DNA of 64,000 bases from Oscillospiraceae bacterium (GCA_020025535.1 JAHHRY010000005.1:1-64000); one strand, 5' to 3'. Shown: positions 50,088 through 58,981, numbered from the stretch's first letter. Notes: generated by a model not told the origin, from the sequence alone. Program-made: numbers and translations.

Positions 50088-50090
50088 GCC

Positions 50091-51422
50091 TTATTCCTCC
50101 TTATCACCCTTCTGACGAATCGTGATTCGTACCGGAGTTCCTTTCAGCCCAAAGACTTCCCGGATCTGGTTTTCCAGATACCGCTGATAGGAGAAATGGA
50201 ACAGCCGTGCATCGTTGCAGAAAATAACAAAATGAGGAGGCTTGGTACCTGCCTGAGTCATATAGTAAATCTTCAGTCTGCGGCCTTTATCGGAAGGCGG
50301 CTGGACACGAGCTGTAGCATCCGCCAGGATGCTGTTCAGTGCGCCGGTGGTGATTCGACTGGTATTCTGCTTGTGTACCTCCTGAATCACGGGGAACAGC
50401 TTGTCCACGCGCTGACCGGTAAGGGCGGACAGGAACACGACAGGCGCATAGGACATATAGCTGAGGCCATCCCGGATGTCCAGCTCCTTGTCCCGCATGG
50501 TATTGGTTTCCTTGTCATCAACGGCATCCCACTTGTTCACAACAATGATGGCCGCTTTGCCAGCCTCGTGCACAAGTCCGGCAATCTTTGTATCCTGATC
50601 CGTGACACCATCATTGGCATCCACCAGAATCAGGCATACATCTGCCCGCTCTATGGCGCTGATAGTACGCATATTGGAATACTTTTCGATGATATCGTCT
50701 ACCTTACTCTTGCGGCGCATACCGGCCGTATCGATCAGGCAGTACTTACCTGTCTCGTTTTCAAAATAGCTGTCGATAGCGTCTCGCGTAGTACCTGCCA
50801 CATTGGAAACAATGACACGTTCCTCACCGAGAATCCGATTCAACAGGCTGGACTTGCCAACGTTGGGCTTGCCAACAATCGCAACATGGATCAGGTCATC
50901 GTCCTCTTCTTCGTCTCCGCCTTCCGGGAACTGCTCCAGACACCAATCCAACAAATCGCCGGTACCGTGGCCGTGGACAGCAGAAACCTCGAACAAGTCG
51001 CCAATTCCCAGGCCATAGAATTCAAACACATCCGCATTCACATAGCCAATGGAGTCACATTTATTGACAGCCAGAGCAACGGGCTTGCCACTTTTGCGAA
51101 GCATCGTAGCCACATCCTGATCCGCAGCCGTCACACCGGCACGGACATCCACTACCATCACGATGCAGTCTGCCAGTTCAATGCCGATTTCTGCCTGCCG
51201 ACGCATAAATTTCAGCATATCATTTTCCGTACCCGGCTCGATACCACCGGTATCAACCAGAGAAAACGTGCGGCCACACCATTCACAGTCGCCGTAGATC
51301 CGGTCACGGGTGACACCGGGGGTATCCTCGACGATGGAAACTCTGCGGCCGGTCAGCTTATTAAACAGCATGGATTTGCCCACGTTGGGCCGTCCAACGA
51401 TTGCAACCAAAGGTTTTGCCAC
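50091..51422 (-). CDS. der: Ribosome-assembly GTPase Der
   Basis: The 443-residue GTPase has two G domains: GRPNVGKS with DTPGVTRD and DTGG, and GKPNVGKS with NVAGTTRD and DTAG. A KH-like C-terminal domain follows. It acts in 50S subunit assembly. The start is a GTG at 51422 (GTG GCA AAA), with AAAGGAG 8 bases upstream; in-frame codons before it have no ribosome site. The der-plsY-gpsA order is common in Clostridia. Confidence 0.95.
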   Translation of the reverse strand: MAKPLVAIVGRPNVGKSMLFNKLTGRRVSIVEDTPGVTRDRIYGDCEWCGRTFSLVDTGGIEPGTENDMLKFMRRQAEIGIELADCIVMVVDVRAGVTAADQDVATMLRKSGKPVALAVNKCDSIGYVNADVFEFYGLGIGDLFEVSAVHGHGTGDLLDWCLEQFPEGGDEEEDDDLIHVAIVGKPNVGKSSLLNRILGEERVIVSNVAGTTRDAIDSYFENETGKYCLIDTAGMRRKSKVDDIIEKYSNMRTISAIERADVCLILVDANDGVTDQDTKIAGLVHEAGKAAIIVVNKWDAVDDKETNTMRDKELDIRDGLSYMSYAPVVFLSALTGQRVDKLFPVIQEVHKQNTSRITTGALNSILADATARVQPPSDKGRRLKIYYMTQAGTKPPHFVIFCNDARLFHFSYQRYLENQIREVFGLKGTPVRITIRQKGDKEE

Positions 51423-51549
51423 AGGGATCACTCCTTTCAAAGAGTTAATACTCATTCCTATATTATTTCACATTTTCGCCGCAAAAGCAACGATAATATG
51501 GGAAACTTATACTTATTTCGCAAAGCTGCTTTTCTCCAAAAAAGGAAAA

Positions 51550-51574
51550 AGAGGAAGGCTGCTCGCCTTCCTCT
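51550..51574 (-). terminator. Terminator of rpmF
   Basis: AGAGGAAGGC (51550-51559) pairs with GCCTTCCTCT (51565-51574). On the minus strand TTTTTCC follows. Confidence 0.8.
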
Positions 51575-51588
51575 GCGCTTTTCCTGCC

Positions 51589-51774
51589 TTAGTCAGCCTT
51601 GGCGGCCAGGACCTGACGGCCATTGTAGTTGCCGCAAGCCTTGCAGGCTCTGTGGGGCATAACGGGCTCGCCGCACTTGGGGCAGACCGCTACGCTGGGA
51701 GCAGACAGCTTCCAGTTGGAGCCACGGCGCTTATCGCGGCGGGCCTTGGAGACTTTACACTTAGGGACAGCCAT
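51589..51774 (-). CDS. rpmF: 50S ribosomal protein L32
   Basis: The 61-residue protein begins MAVPKCKVSKARR and has the zinc-binding pairs CPKC and CKAC. AGGAGGTG lies 6 bases before the chosen ATG at 51774. It follows the YceD-like gene as in many bacteria. Confidence 0.97.
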   Translation of the reverse strand: MAVPKCKVSKARRDKRRGSNWKLSAPSVAVCPKCGEPVMPHRACKACGNYNGRQVLAAKAD

Positions 51775-51825
51775 GGATGACACCTCCTTGGTAGAACTGC
51801 TTTTCAGACAGCATTCATTATGATT

Positions 51826-52326
51826 TTACTTCTCGAGAAGCTGCTTTAAAGCAGCAAAACGGGGATCGAGCTCCTTCTGGCAACTGCAGGGTCCATCGTT
51901 CAGGTTCTTGCCACAGCGGCAGCAAAGGCCCTTGCAATCTTCCTTGCACAGCAGCTTAGAATCCATATTCAGCACGAAAACCGTACGAATAATGTCTTCC
52001 AAATCGGCGCTGTCTCCCTCCAGAGGGAATACCCATTCATCTTCGTTCTCTTCGTTGCTCAGCTCCGTAACCAGTACCACATCAATGGGAATTTCCACAT
52101 CGCGGGTAAACTCGGAAGCGCAGCGGTCGCAGACACCGTGCAGGCAGGTACGAACCGTACCTGTCATCACGAGCACGCCGGCAGTATTCCGGACAACGCC
52201 TTCGGCGCTGACAGGCTCTGTTACCGGACAGCAGGTGCCAAACTGAAGATCACTCAGATCGATACTGGTGGAGAAAGAAACGCTCGCACCGGGACAGTCT
52301 ATTATTTTGGACAGTCCTAACAGCAT
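51826..52326 (-). CDS. YceD/DUF177-family protein
   Basis: The protein of 166 residues starts at 52326, where GAGGGGG lies 5 bases upstream. It has the DUF177 motif GVCDRCASEF near the middle and a Cys-rich C-terminus (CKEDCKGLCCRCGKNLN) that probably binds zinc. YceD proteins are encoded beside rpmF and are linked to 23S rRNA maturation or accumulation. The neighbour supports the call. Confidence 0.9.
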   Translation of the reverse strand: MLLGLSKIIDCPGASVSFSTSIDLSDLQFGTCCPVTEPVSAEGVVRNTAGVLVMTGTVRTCLHGVCDRCASEFTRDVEIPIDVVLVTELSNEENEDEWVFPLEGDSADLEDIIRTVFVLNMDSKLLCKEDCKGLCCRCGKNLNDGPCSCQKELDPRFAALKQLLEK

Positions 52327-52395
52327 AGTATCCCCCTCTTCACAGTCACTCCCAGATATTATATAGGCTTTTATGTCATTTGTCAAATGTTATTT

Positions 52396-53925
52396 TCAAA
52401 ATAATTCAGGAATCTTCTTATTTTTTCTCGTCTTTCCTCCCGGCCTGATCAAACCCAGCAGCCAAAGAAAATCCTCCCTGTGTACCACCTGCAGCAGACA
52501 AAGCAAACTAAAGAGCATACCGACATAGGCAACGGTCTTTCCTATGGGATTTTCGATCATTCCCGCGCCCTTCACCGCAGCCAGCGTGGCTGCAATCGTC
52601 ATGGCCGGTATCCATACCGGAATATGCATTCCCGAGATTTTCAGCAGAAGACGCAGGCTCAGCAGCGCATTTAGCAGATGCGAAACAAAAAAGCTGAAAA
52701 AATATCCCCGGATTCCATATGCCGGTAGCAGCAGATACAGCAGTACCAAATCCAAACCGGATGTCAGAATATTGTTTCGGACACAGATTTTCTGCTGTCC
52801 CAGTCCCTTTGTCATGGCATCTATGATTGCATCACAGTAAAGCATGGGTGCCAACAGCGCAAACCATCGCAGATACATCCCGGCCTCTTCTGTTTTATAA
52901 AGCCAAAGGCAGATTGGCTCCGAAAGCAAAAACAGGAGGCCGCCGCAACAGGCTCCGTAGAGCAAAGCCACCCGAAGACTCCGGCGCACCAGATACCGGA
53001 TCCGTGTTTTGCTTCCCGCAGCGTTACAGCGTGCCAGCTCCGGAATCAGCAAATCCGCCAAGCCATACAAAATCGCTGCCGGAAACATCAGCACAGGAAA
53101 TACCATACCGCACACAATTCCAAACTGCGCCAGTGCGTGCCCTCTTCCGGCATACAAAGACAGCCGTTTGGGTACCATCAGATTCTCCGTCGTGGAGATT
53201 CCCGCCTTCAGATCGTCCGCAAGCGCCAGCGGCAGAGCCGTCTGTGCCAGACGCTTCGCCATCGGAATTCTCGTCCCGGTCTCTTCTCTTTCCCGCACCC
53301 GTAGAATTGCCAGGCTTATCAACGTCAGCAAGCCACCCAGGCAACCACCCAGCACCACCGACTGACAGGCTTTTCCAATATCCCTCCCTGCCCAGAATAC
53401 CAGCGCTGCAGTTGTAACTGCCATAGAGCAGAACTGCTCCGCCACCTCCACAGCCGCCAGTGTGCCAATACGGTTTGCTGCTGTAAAATACCCGGTCATA
53501 ACACCGGTCAGGCAAGTAACCGGAAGAAACGCCGCAAAAAGGCGTATGGCTCCCACAACCCGGAGATCTCCAATCCAATATTTTGCAATGGAAGGTGCAA
53601 AGCCATATACCACTCCCCCGACGGCTCCTCCAAAGCACAGGCCGTACAGGAAACACGCAGAGAGTACCCATATTACGTTCTGCGGGCGTTTTCTGCCCAG
53701 TTCCTCAGCCGTTAAGTACATGGCGGCTGTCCGGATTCCGGCGATGCCCGCCGTCATCGTCAAAGAGGCCACCGACATTACCATCTGCAGTATTCCCACG
53801 CCGGCAGCGCCGATTCTGCCGGAAATAAACACCTGAAAGGAAGTGGACACCAGCCGCAGCAGTAAATTGACCCCCGTAAGTATCAGCGCATTGTAAAAGA
53901 TATGTTTCCGTCGCTGCATTTCCAT
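52396..53925 (-). CDS. SpoVB-like polysaccharide/lipid flippase (MVF/MATE fold)
   Basis: The 509-residue protein has about 14 hydrophobic segments and begins with RRKHIFYNALILTGVNLLLR, as in SpoVB/YtgP-type flippases. SpoVB is needed for the spore cortex, and relatives flip lipid-linked wall precursors. Which of these applies here cannot be told from sequence. It lies 69 bases upstream of the YceD gene on the same strand. Confidence 0.85.
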   Translation of the reverse strand: MEMQRRKHIFYNALILTGVNLLLRLVSTSFQVFISGRIGAAGVGILQMVMSVASLTMTAGIAGIRTAAMYLTAEELGRKRPQNVIWVLSACFLYGLCFGGAVGGVVYGFAPSIAKYWIGDLRVVGAIRLFAAFLPVTCLTGVMTGYFTAANRIGTLAAVEVAEQFCSMAVTTAALVFWAGRDIGKACQSVVLGGCLGGLLTLISLAILRVREREETGTRIPMAKRLAQTALPLALADDLKAGISTTENLMVPKRLSLYAGRGHALAQFGIVCGMVFPVLMFPAAILYGLADLLIPELARCNAAGSKTRIRYLVRRSLRVALLYGACCGGLLFLLSEPICLWLYKTEEAGMYLRWFALLAPMLYCDAIIDAMTKGLGQQKICVRNNILTSGLDLVLLYLLLPAYGIRGYFFSFFVSHLLNALLSLRLLLKISGMHIPVWIPAMTIAATLAAVKGAGMIENPIGKTVAYVGMLFSLLCLLQVVHREDFLWLLGLIRPGGKTRKNKKIPELF

Positions 53926-53995
53926 CCCTCCTCACCCAACGCTATGCGACAGCCTGTGGGAATTATGCCAACTTGTCTCCGGAGGGAATAAATAA

Positions 53996-54027
53996 ATCGG
54001 AGCACCCCGTTTTCAGGATGCTCCGAT
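53996..54027 (-). terminator. Terminator of pepD
   Basis: ATCGGAGCA (53996-54004) pairs with TGCTCCGAT (54019-54027). On the minus strand TTATTTATT follows. Confidence 0.7.
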
Positions 54028-54040
54028 CAGTCATATCAAA

Positions 54041-55486
54041 TTACAGTTCTTTCAGGACTTCCAGCAGGAAATTCCAAGTACGTTCCACGGAAGCAATACC
54101 CAGCTTCTCACGGCTGGTGTGAATATCATGCATTTCCGGTCCGATGGAAACGCAGTCCAAACCGGGCAGCTTCTCACCAAACAAGCCGCATTCCAGACCG
54201 GCGTGGATAGCAACCACCTCAGGAGTCTTGTTAAACATCTGAGTGTACACACGAACCATGGTGTCACGCAGAACAGAATTTTCCTTATACTCCCATGCAG
54301 GATACTCACCCATCTGAGAATAGCTGCCGCCATAGAACTCCACCAGTTCCTGCAGCTTATTCAGCAGATCCTTCTTTTCCCGGTTGACAGAGCTGCGGAC
54401 AGAGAAAGTCAGAGAAAGCTTCTCTTCATCCAGACGGGCAATACCCATATTCAGGCTGGTCTGCACCAGACCGGGCATGGCTTCGCTCATAGCCTGTACG
54501 CTGTTGGGGACGGCGCACAGCAAGGCGATAACCTTTGCAGTATCCTCAGTGGACAGTGCATTGCCGCCCAGAGCATCCACATCATAAGCCTGCACAACGG
54601 CCTCAGGCTCATTGTAGGTCTCGCGGACTTCCTTCTGCAGCTGCTCGGCGATCTCATTGATGCGTCCCAGATTTACGCCCATAGCCACCATCTTGGCCTC
54701 GCAGGAACGAGGAATGGCGTTATCCTTGGCACCGCCGGCAAAAGTGGTCAGGCACAGAGGAATCACCTTCTGGATACGGCTGAGGAATTCTCCCATCACC
54801 TTATTGGCATTTGCACGATTCTTGTGGATTTCCACACCGGAGTGACCGCCCTGCAGGCCTTCCACTACCAAACGCACACAGGGACCGTGGACAGCTCTTC
54901 TGGACACGGGCAGAGTCAAAGTAGCAGTTGCGCCACCGGCACAGGAGACAGTAAAAATACCCTCATCTTCAGAGTCGATGTTCAGCAGGGTTCTTCCCTT
55001 CAGCTCGGACAGATCAATGGAAACAGCACCCAGCATACCCACTTCCTCATCCACGGTGATAACCACTTCCAGAGGGGGGTGAGGAATGGAGCGGTCAGCC
55101 AGCAAGGCCAGTGCGTAGGCAACTGCAATACCGTCATCGCCGCCCAGAGTAGTGCCCTTGGCGTAAACATAGTCACCGTCGTGGGTCACATCCAGTCCTT
55201 CCTTGTCCATGTCAATGGGGCAGTTTACATCCTTTTCACAAACCATGTCCATATGGCCCTGAATGATCACAGGGGCATGGTCTTCCATGCCGCAGGTGCC
55301 ATCTTCAAAGATGATCACGTTGTTATCTGCATCCTGACTATAACGCAAACCCTGCTCTTTTGCAAAATTTACCAGATAGTCGCTGATGATTTTGGTATTT
55401 CCGGAGCCATGGGGCATAGAACAGATTTCCTCGAAATAGCCAAATACATTGGCCGGCTTCAGGCCTGCCAGCTTGATTGCTTCCAT
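54041..55486 (-). CDS. pepD: Aminoacyl-histidine dipeptidase (M20, PepD-like)
   Basis: The 481-residue enzyme begins with the family's NVFGYFEEICSMPHGSGNT. It shows the M20 zinc pattern: VIIQGHMDMVCEK (His, Asp), LGGDDGIAVAYAL (Asp), VDEEVGMLGA (catalytic Glu) and a C-terminal HAGLECGLF. It cleaves Xaa-His and other dipeptides in the cytoplasm. The start at 55486 has AAAGGAG 8 bases upstream; the frame before it reads through a promoter-like region. Confidence 0.93.
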   Translation of the reverse strand: MEAIKLAGLKPANVFGYFEEICSMPHGSGNTKIISDYLVNFAKEQGLRYSQDADNNVIIFEDGTCGMEDHAPVIIQGHMDMVCEKDVNCPIDMDKEGLDVTHDGDYVYAKGTTLGGDDGIAVAYALALLADRSIPHPPLEVVITVDEEVGMLGAVSIDLSELKGRTLLNIDSEDEGIFTVSCAGGATATLTLPVSRRAVHGPCVRLVVEGLQGGHSGVEIHKNRANANKVMGEFLSRIQKVIPLCLTTFAGGAKDNAIPRSCEAKMVAMGVNLGRINEIAEQLQKEVRETYNEPEAVVQAYDVDALGGNALSTEDTAKVIALLCAVPNSVQAMSEAMPGLVQTSLNMGIARLDEEKLSLTFSVRSSVNREKKDLLNKLQELVEFYGGSYSQMGEYPAWEYKENSVLRDTMVRVYTQMFNKTPEVVAIHAGLECGLFGEKLPGLDCVSIGPEMHDIHTSREKLGIASVERTWNFLLEVLKEL

Positions 55487-55570
55487 AGTACATTCTCCTT
55501 TTTTAGATTTAATAATCTTCTGGTATCTTACCACATTTCCGTTCACTTGTCCACAGAGCAAATAAAAAAA

Positions 55571-55592
55571 GACCACGGGAAAACCCGTGGTC
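55571..55592 (-). terminator. Terminator of secG
   Basis: GACCACGGG and CCCGTGGTC pair around AAAA. On the minus strand TTTTTTT follows. It separates secG from pepD. Confidence 0.9.
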
Positions 55593-55600
55593 AAAGGATT

Positions 55601-55837
55601 TTAGATAAGGCTCAGCGAAAGGGTCAGCAGCAGCCATGCCAGTGCAATCCACTTGGTAGCGGAAGCCATGATGTGATCGAGGCTGCCACCCTTGTGCTTT
55701 CCCATGTAAGAATCGGTATTGCCGGCGATGGCGCCAGACAGACCAGCCTCTTTACCGGACTGCAGCAGAACAACAACAACCAGTGCAATGCTTGCAATAA
55801 CCTCAAGAACAGTCAGGGTGATCTCCAGAGCTTTCAT
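55601..55837 (-). CDS. secG: Preprotein translocase subunit SecG
   Basis: The 78-residue protein has two membrane helices and the SecG loop QSGKEAGLSGAIAGN. It assists SecYEG export. GGAGGGAGG is present upstream of the ATG. It has its own promoter and terminator. Confidence 0.93.
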   Translation of the reverse strand: MKALEITLTVLEVIASIALVVVVLLQSGKEAGLSGAIAGNTDSYMGKHKGGSLDHIMASATKWIALAWLLLTLSLSLI

Positions 55838-55931
55838 TTACTTAACCTCCCTCCGCCAGCGGCAATAGCCGCAGACCGCGGCAACATTCCGGGTATCACT
55901 CCAATTTGGAGCGTCTCATAATAACTAAGCC

Positions 55932-55960
55932 ATTATAACATACTGTCGCAATAATTTCAA
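55932..55960 (-). promoter_or_regulatory. Promoter of secG
   Basis: On the minus strand TTGAAA (55960-55955) and TATAAT (55937-55932) are 17 bases apart. The leader of about 90 bases contains the palindrome CTCCAATTTGGAG (55899-55911). Confidence 0.7.
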
Positions 55961-55985
55961 GTATAATTCGATCTGAATTTACTTT

Positions 55986-57113
55986 TTATTTTGTAACCCA
56001 ATTTCCGGTAGCCAGGCAATTGAGATAGGCCTCAATAAAAGGATCCAGAGCACCGTCCATTACTGCATTGACATTGGACGTTTCGCAGCCGGTACGGGTA
56101 TCCTTTACCAAAGTATAAGGCATAAAAATATAGTTGCGGATCTGGCTGCCCCATTCAATCTTCTGCTGCACGCCCTTAATGTCGGAAATCTTGTCGAGGT
56201 GTTCTCTCTCCTTGATTTCCACCAGCTTGCTGCGGAGCATACGCAGACAGTTTTCCTTATTCTGGAACTGGCTTCGCTCTGTCTGGCAGGAAACCACGAT
56301 ACCGGTAGCCTTATGAATCAGACGGACGGCAGAAGAAGTTTTATTGATGTGCTGGCCGCCTGCGCCGGAAGAACGGAATACCTGCATCTCATAGTCTTCT
56401 GCGCGGATCTCCACATCCTGAGACTCATCCTCAATATCAGGAATGACTTCAATTGCGGAAAAAGATGTCTGCCGGCGGGCATTGGCATCGTAAGGAGACA
56501 CACGCACCAGACGATGGACGCCATTTTCACCCTTCAGGAATCCATAGGCATTTTCGCCTTCCACAAGAATATCTGCCGATTTGAGTCCTGCTTCATCGCC
56601 ATCCTGGAAGTCCAGAATCTTATAGGAAAACCCATGGCGTTCTGCCCAGCGGGTGTACATACGGTACAGCATCTGGCACCAGTCCTGTGCTTCCGTGCCA
56701 CCGGCACCGGCATGGAAACTGATCAAAGCATTATTTTTATCGTAATGGCCGGTCAGCAGAGTCTCCAGACGGCAGGTTTCCATATCCTCTGTCAGCTTGT
56801 CGAAACCTTCACGCAGCTCATCCAGCATGGAATCATCGTCTTCCTCGGCGGCCATCTCGCAAATGGTCATCATGTCATCCCAGCAAGCAGTCATCTTCTC
56901 GTACTTTTCGATCTTCGATTCAATCTGCTTGGTCTTTACCACAATTTTGTGGCTCTTTTCGGGATCATCCCAGAAGCCAGGTGCTTCCTGCATAGCGTGC
57001 AGTCTTTCCAACTCGTCACGGAGGCCTTTCAGATTCAGCGATTCCGCCAGCCCCATCAAAGCAGGCTTGCAGTCATTGAGTTTCTGCTTATAGCTGTCGA
57101 ATTCAATATTCAT
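55986..57113 (-). CDS. prfB: Peptide chain release factor 2
   Basis: The 375-residue factor carries GAGGQHINKT (GGQ loop), the GAGGTEAQDW block and the RF2-type length. The stop-codon recognition tripeptide, SPF in most RF2, reads SPY here (VRVSPYDANARRQTSF). The whole gene is in one frame, so the usual programmed +1 frameshift near codon 25 is absent. The start at 57113 has GGAGAG 9 bases upstream. It recognises UGA and UAA. Confidence 0.93.
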   Translation of the reverse strand: MNIEFDSYKQKLNDCKPALMGLAESLNLKGLRDELERLHAMQEAPGFWDDPEKSHKIVVKTKQIESKIEKYEKMTACWDDMMTICEMAAEEDDDSMLDELREGFDKLTEDMETCRLETLLTGHYDKNNALISFHAGAGGTEAQDWCQMLYRMYTRWAERHGFSYKILDFQDGDEAGLKSADILVEGENAYGFLKGENGVHRLVRVSPYDANARRQTSFSAIEVIPDIEDESQDVEIRAEDYEMQVFRSSGAGGQHINKTSSAVRLIHKATGIVVSCQTERSQFQNKENCLRMLRSKLVEIKEREHLDKISDIKGVQQKIEWGSQIRNYIFMPYTLVKDTRTGCETSNVNAVMDGALDPFIEAYLNCLATGNWVTK

Positions 57114-57301
57114 ACCCAAAATCTCTCCATTATCAAAGCATTTCAGTTTATTATATCCCAAATATCTCTCCATGTAAAGATATTTTTTCCATTTCCCGCA
57201 AAAAGAAGCCCGGATCACACCGCCGACCGGGAAGCTGCCCTGTACCTGCTGCGGACACAAAGTTTCCTGTGCAGAAATCTTCATGAAGGAGGAACCGCAC
57301 A

Positions 57302-57436
57302 ATGGATGGACTTCCGGAATATCCGCCTTTCTCTTCCGCGTTTGTTCACGAGAGATCGCACACAAAAACCGACTTCTGCGCCCGGATTTACCATCCTGCT
57401 GTGCTGTCCTTCCCGCCGGACAGCAGCAAAGGTTAA
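57302..57436 (+). CDS. Possible 44-residue small protein
   Basis: The ATG at 57302 has AAGGAGG 9 bases upstream and opens a 44-codon frame (MDGLPEYPPFSSAFVHERSH...). I see no promoter and no relatives, so it may be chance. The rest of the gap 57114-57540 shows nothing convincing. Confidence 0.25.
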   Translation: MDGLPEYPPFSSAFVHERSHTKTDFCARIYHPAVLSFPPDSSKG

Positions 57437-57540
57437 AATCTTCTCACTGCTTCCCTGGAAAAGGACTGCAAATACCGCCTGCATCCTGCATTCAGAATTG
57501 AAGTAAAAAGGCAAGTCCTATATGGTTTCATACAATATCA

Positions 57541-57578
57541 AAAAGGCAGGCAGAGGTTTTATCCTCTGTCTGCCTTTT
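57541..57578 (-). terminator. Terminator of the 26-residue small gene
   Basis: AAAAGGCAGGCAGAGG (57541-57556) pairs with CCTCTGTCTGCCTTTT (57563-57578) with one G-U pair. On the minus strand TTTTTGATATTG follows. Confidence 0.75.
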
Positions 57579-57617
57579 GGGATTTCAGTGTTTTATATAC
57601 CCTTTTGGGTGGAGAAG

Positions 57618-57698
57618 TTATCGACTGCTGGGGTACCAATCTTCCCCTGCAAAAATCATATCATCAACATCCTGTTCCAAATCCAACTTTTCGTTCAT
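57618..57698 (-). CDS. Small 26-residue acidic protein
   Basis: The ATG at 57698 has an ideal AAGGAGG 7 bases upstream. A TATAAT lies at 57746-57741 and a clear terminator follows the stop by 40 bases, so it looks like a complete transcription unit. The peptide is acidic with an amphipathic stretch (NEKLDLEQDVDDMIF) and ends EDWYPSSR. I know no family. It lies back to back with the tRNA-Arg promoter. The -35 is weak. Confidence 0.5.
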   Translation of the reverse strand: MNEKLDLEQDVDDMIFAGEDWYPSSR

Positions 57699-57779
57699 AC
57701 ATTTTCCTCCTTTCTATAGGCTCTACAGGCCGATTTTTCCATTATATGCAACTCATCGCAAAAAAGATGTAGATATTCA

Positions 57780-57808
57780 TTGACAGAAAAAGATTTTTTC
57801 GTTACAAT
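57780..57808 (+). promoter_or_regulatory. Promoter of tRNA-Arg
   Basis: TTGACA (57780-57785) and TACAAT (57803-57808) are 17 bases apart, 11 bases before the tRNA. Confidence 0.8.
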
Positions 57809-57819
57809 ATTTAAGATAT

Positions 57820-57896
57820 GCCCCAGTAGCTCAGTTGTATAGAGCGTCCGCCTCCTAAGCGGAAGGTCGGAGGTTAGAGTCCTCTCTGGGGTGCCA
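57820..57896 (+). tRNA. tRNA-Arg (CCU anticodon) with a U19:A56 elbow pair
   Basis: The cloverleaf is complete: acceptor GCCCCAG/CTGGGGT, D stem GCTC/GAGC, anticodon loop CTCCTAA, T stem GGAGG/CCTCT and an encoded CCA (57894-57896). The D loop reads AGTTGTATA, so G19 is U, and the T loop reads TTAGAGT, so C56 is A. These two bases pair with each other in the tRNA elbow, so the change is compensatory. It probably reads AGG codons. Confidence 0.9.
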
Positions 57897-57902
57897 TCTT
57901 GG

Positions 57903-57937
57903 GCCGAATGCCATTTTAAAAGGCATTCGGCTTTTTT
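57903..57937 (+). terminator. Terminator of tRNA-Arg
   Basis: GCCGAATGCC (57903-57912) pairs with GGCATTCGGC (57922-57931), followed by TTTTTT. Confidence 0.9.
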
Positions 57938-58511
57938 CTGCTCAAAATCAATCCGTTTGTTCCTGCATCCGGTAAAATATATACAGTCGCCAAAAATCTG
58001 TATAGCATATCCACAAAAAAGCGAGCAAACAACAAAAAATACTCCTATTCCCCATTCATTAGCGGAATTTAGCCTCTTGGGACTAATGATGTATTACGAC
58101 AGAGGGAAGATGAGATATACCAAAAAGTTACACAGGCAAATTCAAAAAGGAAAAAGAAAATAGTACAGTTCCATATGGAGGAATGTCGAACATACAAAAG
58201 CATCACCACTTGAAATTCGACAAGGACTCTGGCACTGGCGCAGATGCACAGTTTCCTGACAGAAATGAAATAGCCAAAGATGTGGTATTTTATATTATAG
58301 GGGTACTGGTGGAAAGAAACCAGCATGCCTCAAGCAACATATTGACCCCCATATCCCAGACTCTGCGAAGCTGTGGCAGACTATATGCTAGTCGCATATA
58401 GTGTCCGTTCTATACGGGAGTATTATTTCATGTCAGGAGCACTTTTTAAATCCGTCACTAGGTTTGGCGGTTACAAAAAACTCTATCCAGCAGTGGTCAG
58501 AGGAAAAAGAA
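57938..58511. other. AT-rich gene-free stretch of the island
   Basis: About 570 bases, visibly richer in A and T than the flanks. Short frames exist on both strands but none has a convincing ribosome site or protein-like composition. It looks like decayed DNA. Confidence 0.5.
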
Positions 58512-58543
58512 AAGGAGCGGCTCCCCGAAGAGAGCCGTTCCTT
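58512..58543 (-). terminator. Terminator of the island lipoprotein gene
   Basis: AAGGAGCGGCTC (58512-58523) pairs with GAGCCGTTCCTT (58532-58543). On the minus strand TTTTCTTTTTCC follows. Confidence 0.7.
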
Positions 58544-58635
58544 CCGTAATTAACCGTGGTTGGTAAAGATTGAACAAAAAACACTTTGTTCAAATGACTG
58601 GCACCCATGTATTTGTAGTAACAAAAATCATGCTT

Positions 58636-58968
58636 TTAGCCGCCTTTTCCGTCCGTTTCCACCCAACATCTATCGGCAATACCATTTTTATCGAAAGAAA
58701 TAGAAAATAGTTCAGCTGGTGTTGTTCCCAAAAAGCCCTTTCGTTTCGGCTTGATGATATAGGAACAGATAGACCGGTCGTATACTCCATCTGAACCAGC
58801 GACCTTGATGCATTTATAAAATTCACCGTATTTTTCAATTACTTCTTCCGAAGTTTTACCAATAATCCATTCTTCGTCATATTTATGCGCTTTACAGCCG
58901 GCAAGGGCAACCAGCATTGCCAGCGTCATCAATACAGCCAAGAGTGGCTTTAATCCTGTTTTGAACAT
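58636..58968 (-). CDS. Small lipoprotein of unknown function
   Basis: The 110-residue protein has a lipoprotein signal peptide with the lipobox LAGC (lipidated C25). A small domain follows: IIGKTSEEVIEKYGEFY, then a strand-rich part with CSYIIKP and GTTPAELFSISFDKNGIAD. The pattern of I-G-K-T..E-V...G recalls SmpA/OmlA-type lipoproteins, without proof. Its ATG lies 14 bases after the stop of the broken upstream gene, with AAAGGAGG between, so the two were one operon. Confidence 0.7.
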   Translation of the reverse strand: MFKTGLKPLLAVLMTLAMLVALAGCKAHKYDEEWIIGKTSEEVIEKYGEFYKCIKVAGSDGVYDRSICSYIIKPKRKGFLGTTPAELFSISFDKNGIADRCWVETDGKGG

Positions 58969-58981
58969 TTACTAGCCTCCT

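Noticed and set aside
57286..57299. T-box-like AGGAGGAACCGCAC
   Set aside because: The conserved T-box core is TGGNACCGCG. This stretch lacks it, no stem I or competing terminator follows, and a ribosome site explains the GGAGG.
58183..58401. 72-codon plus-strand frame in the AT-rich island
   Set aside because: It has no ribosome site or promoter, and the other frames and strand of the stretch are equally open. I cannot support it as a gene.
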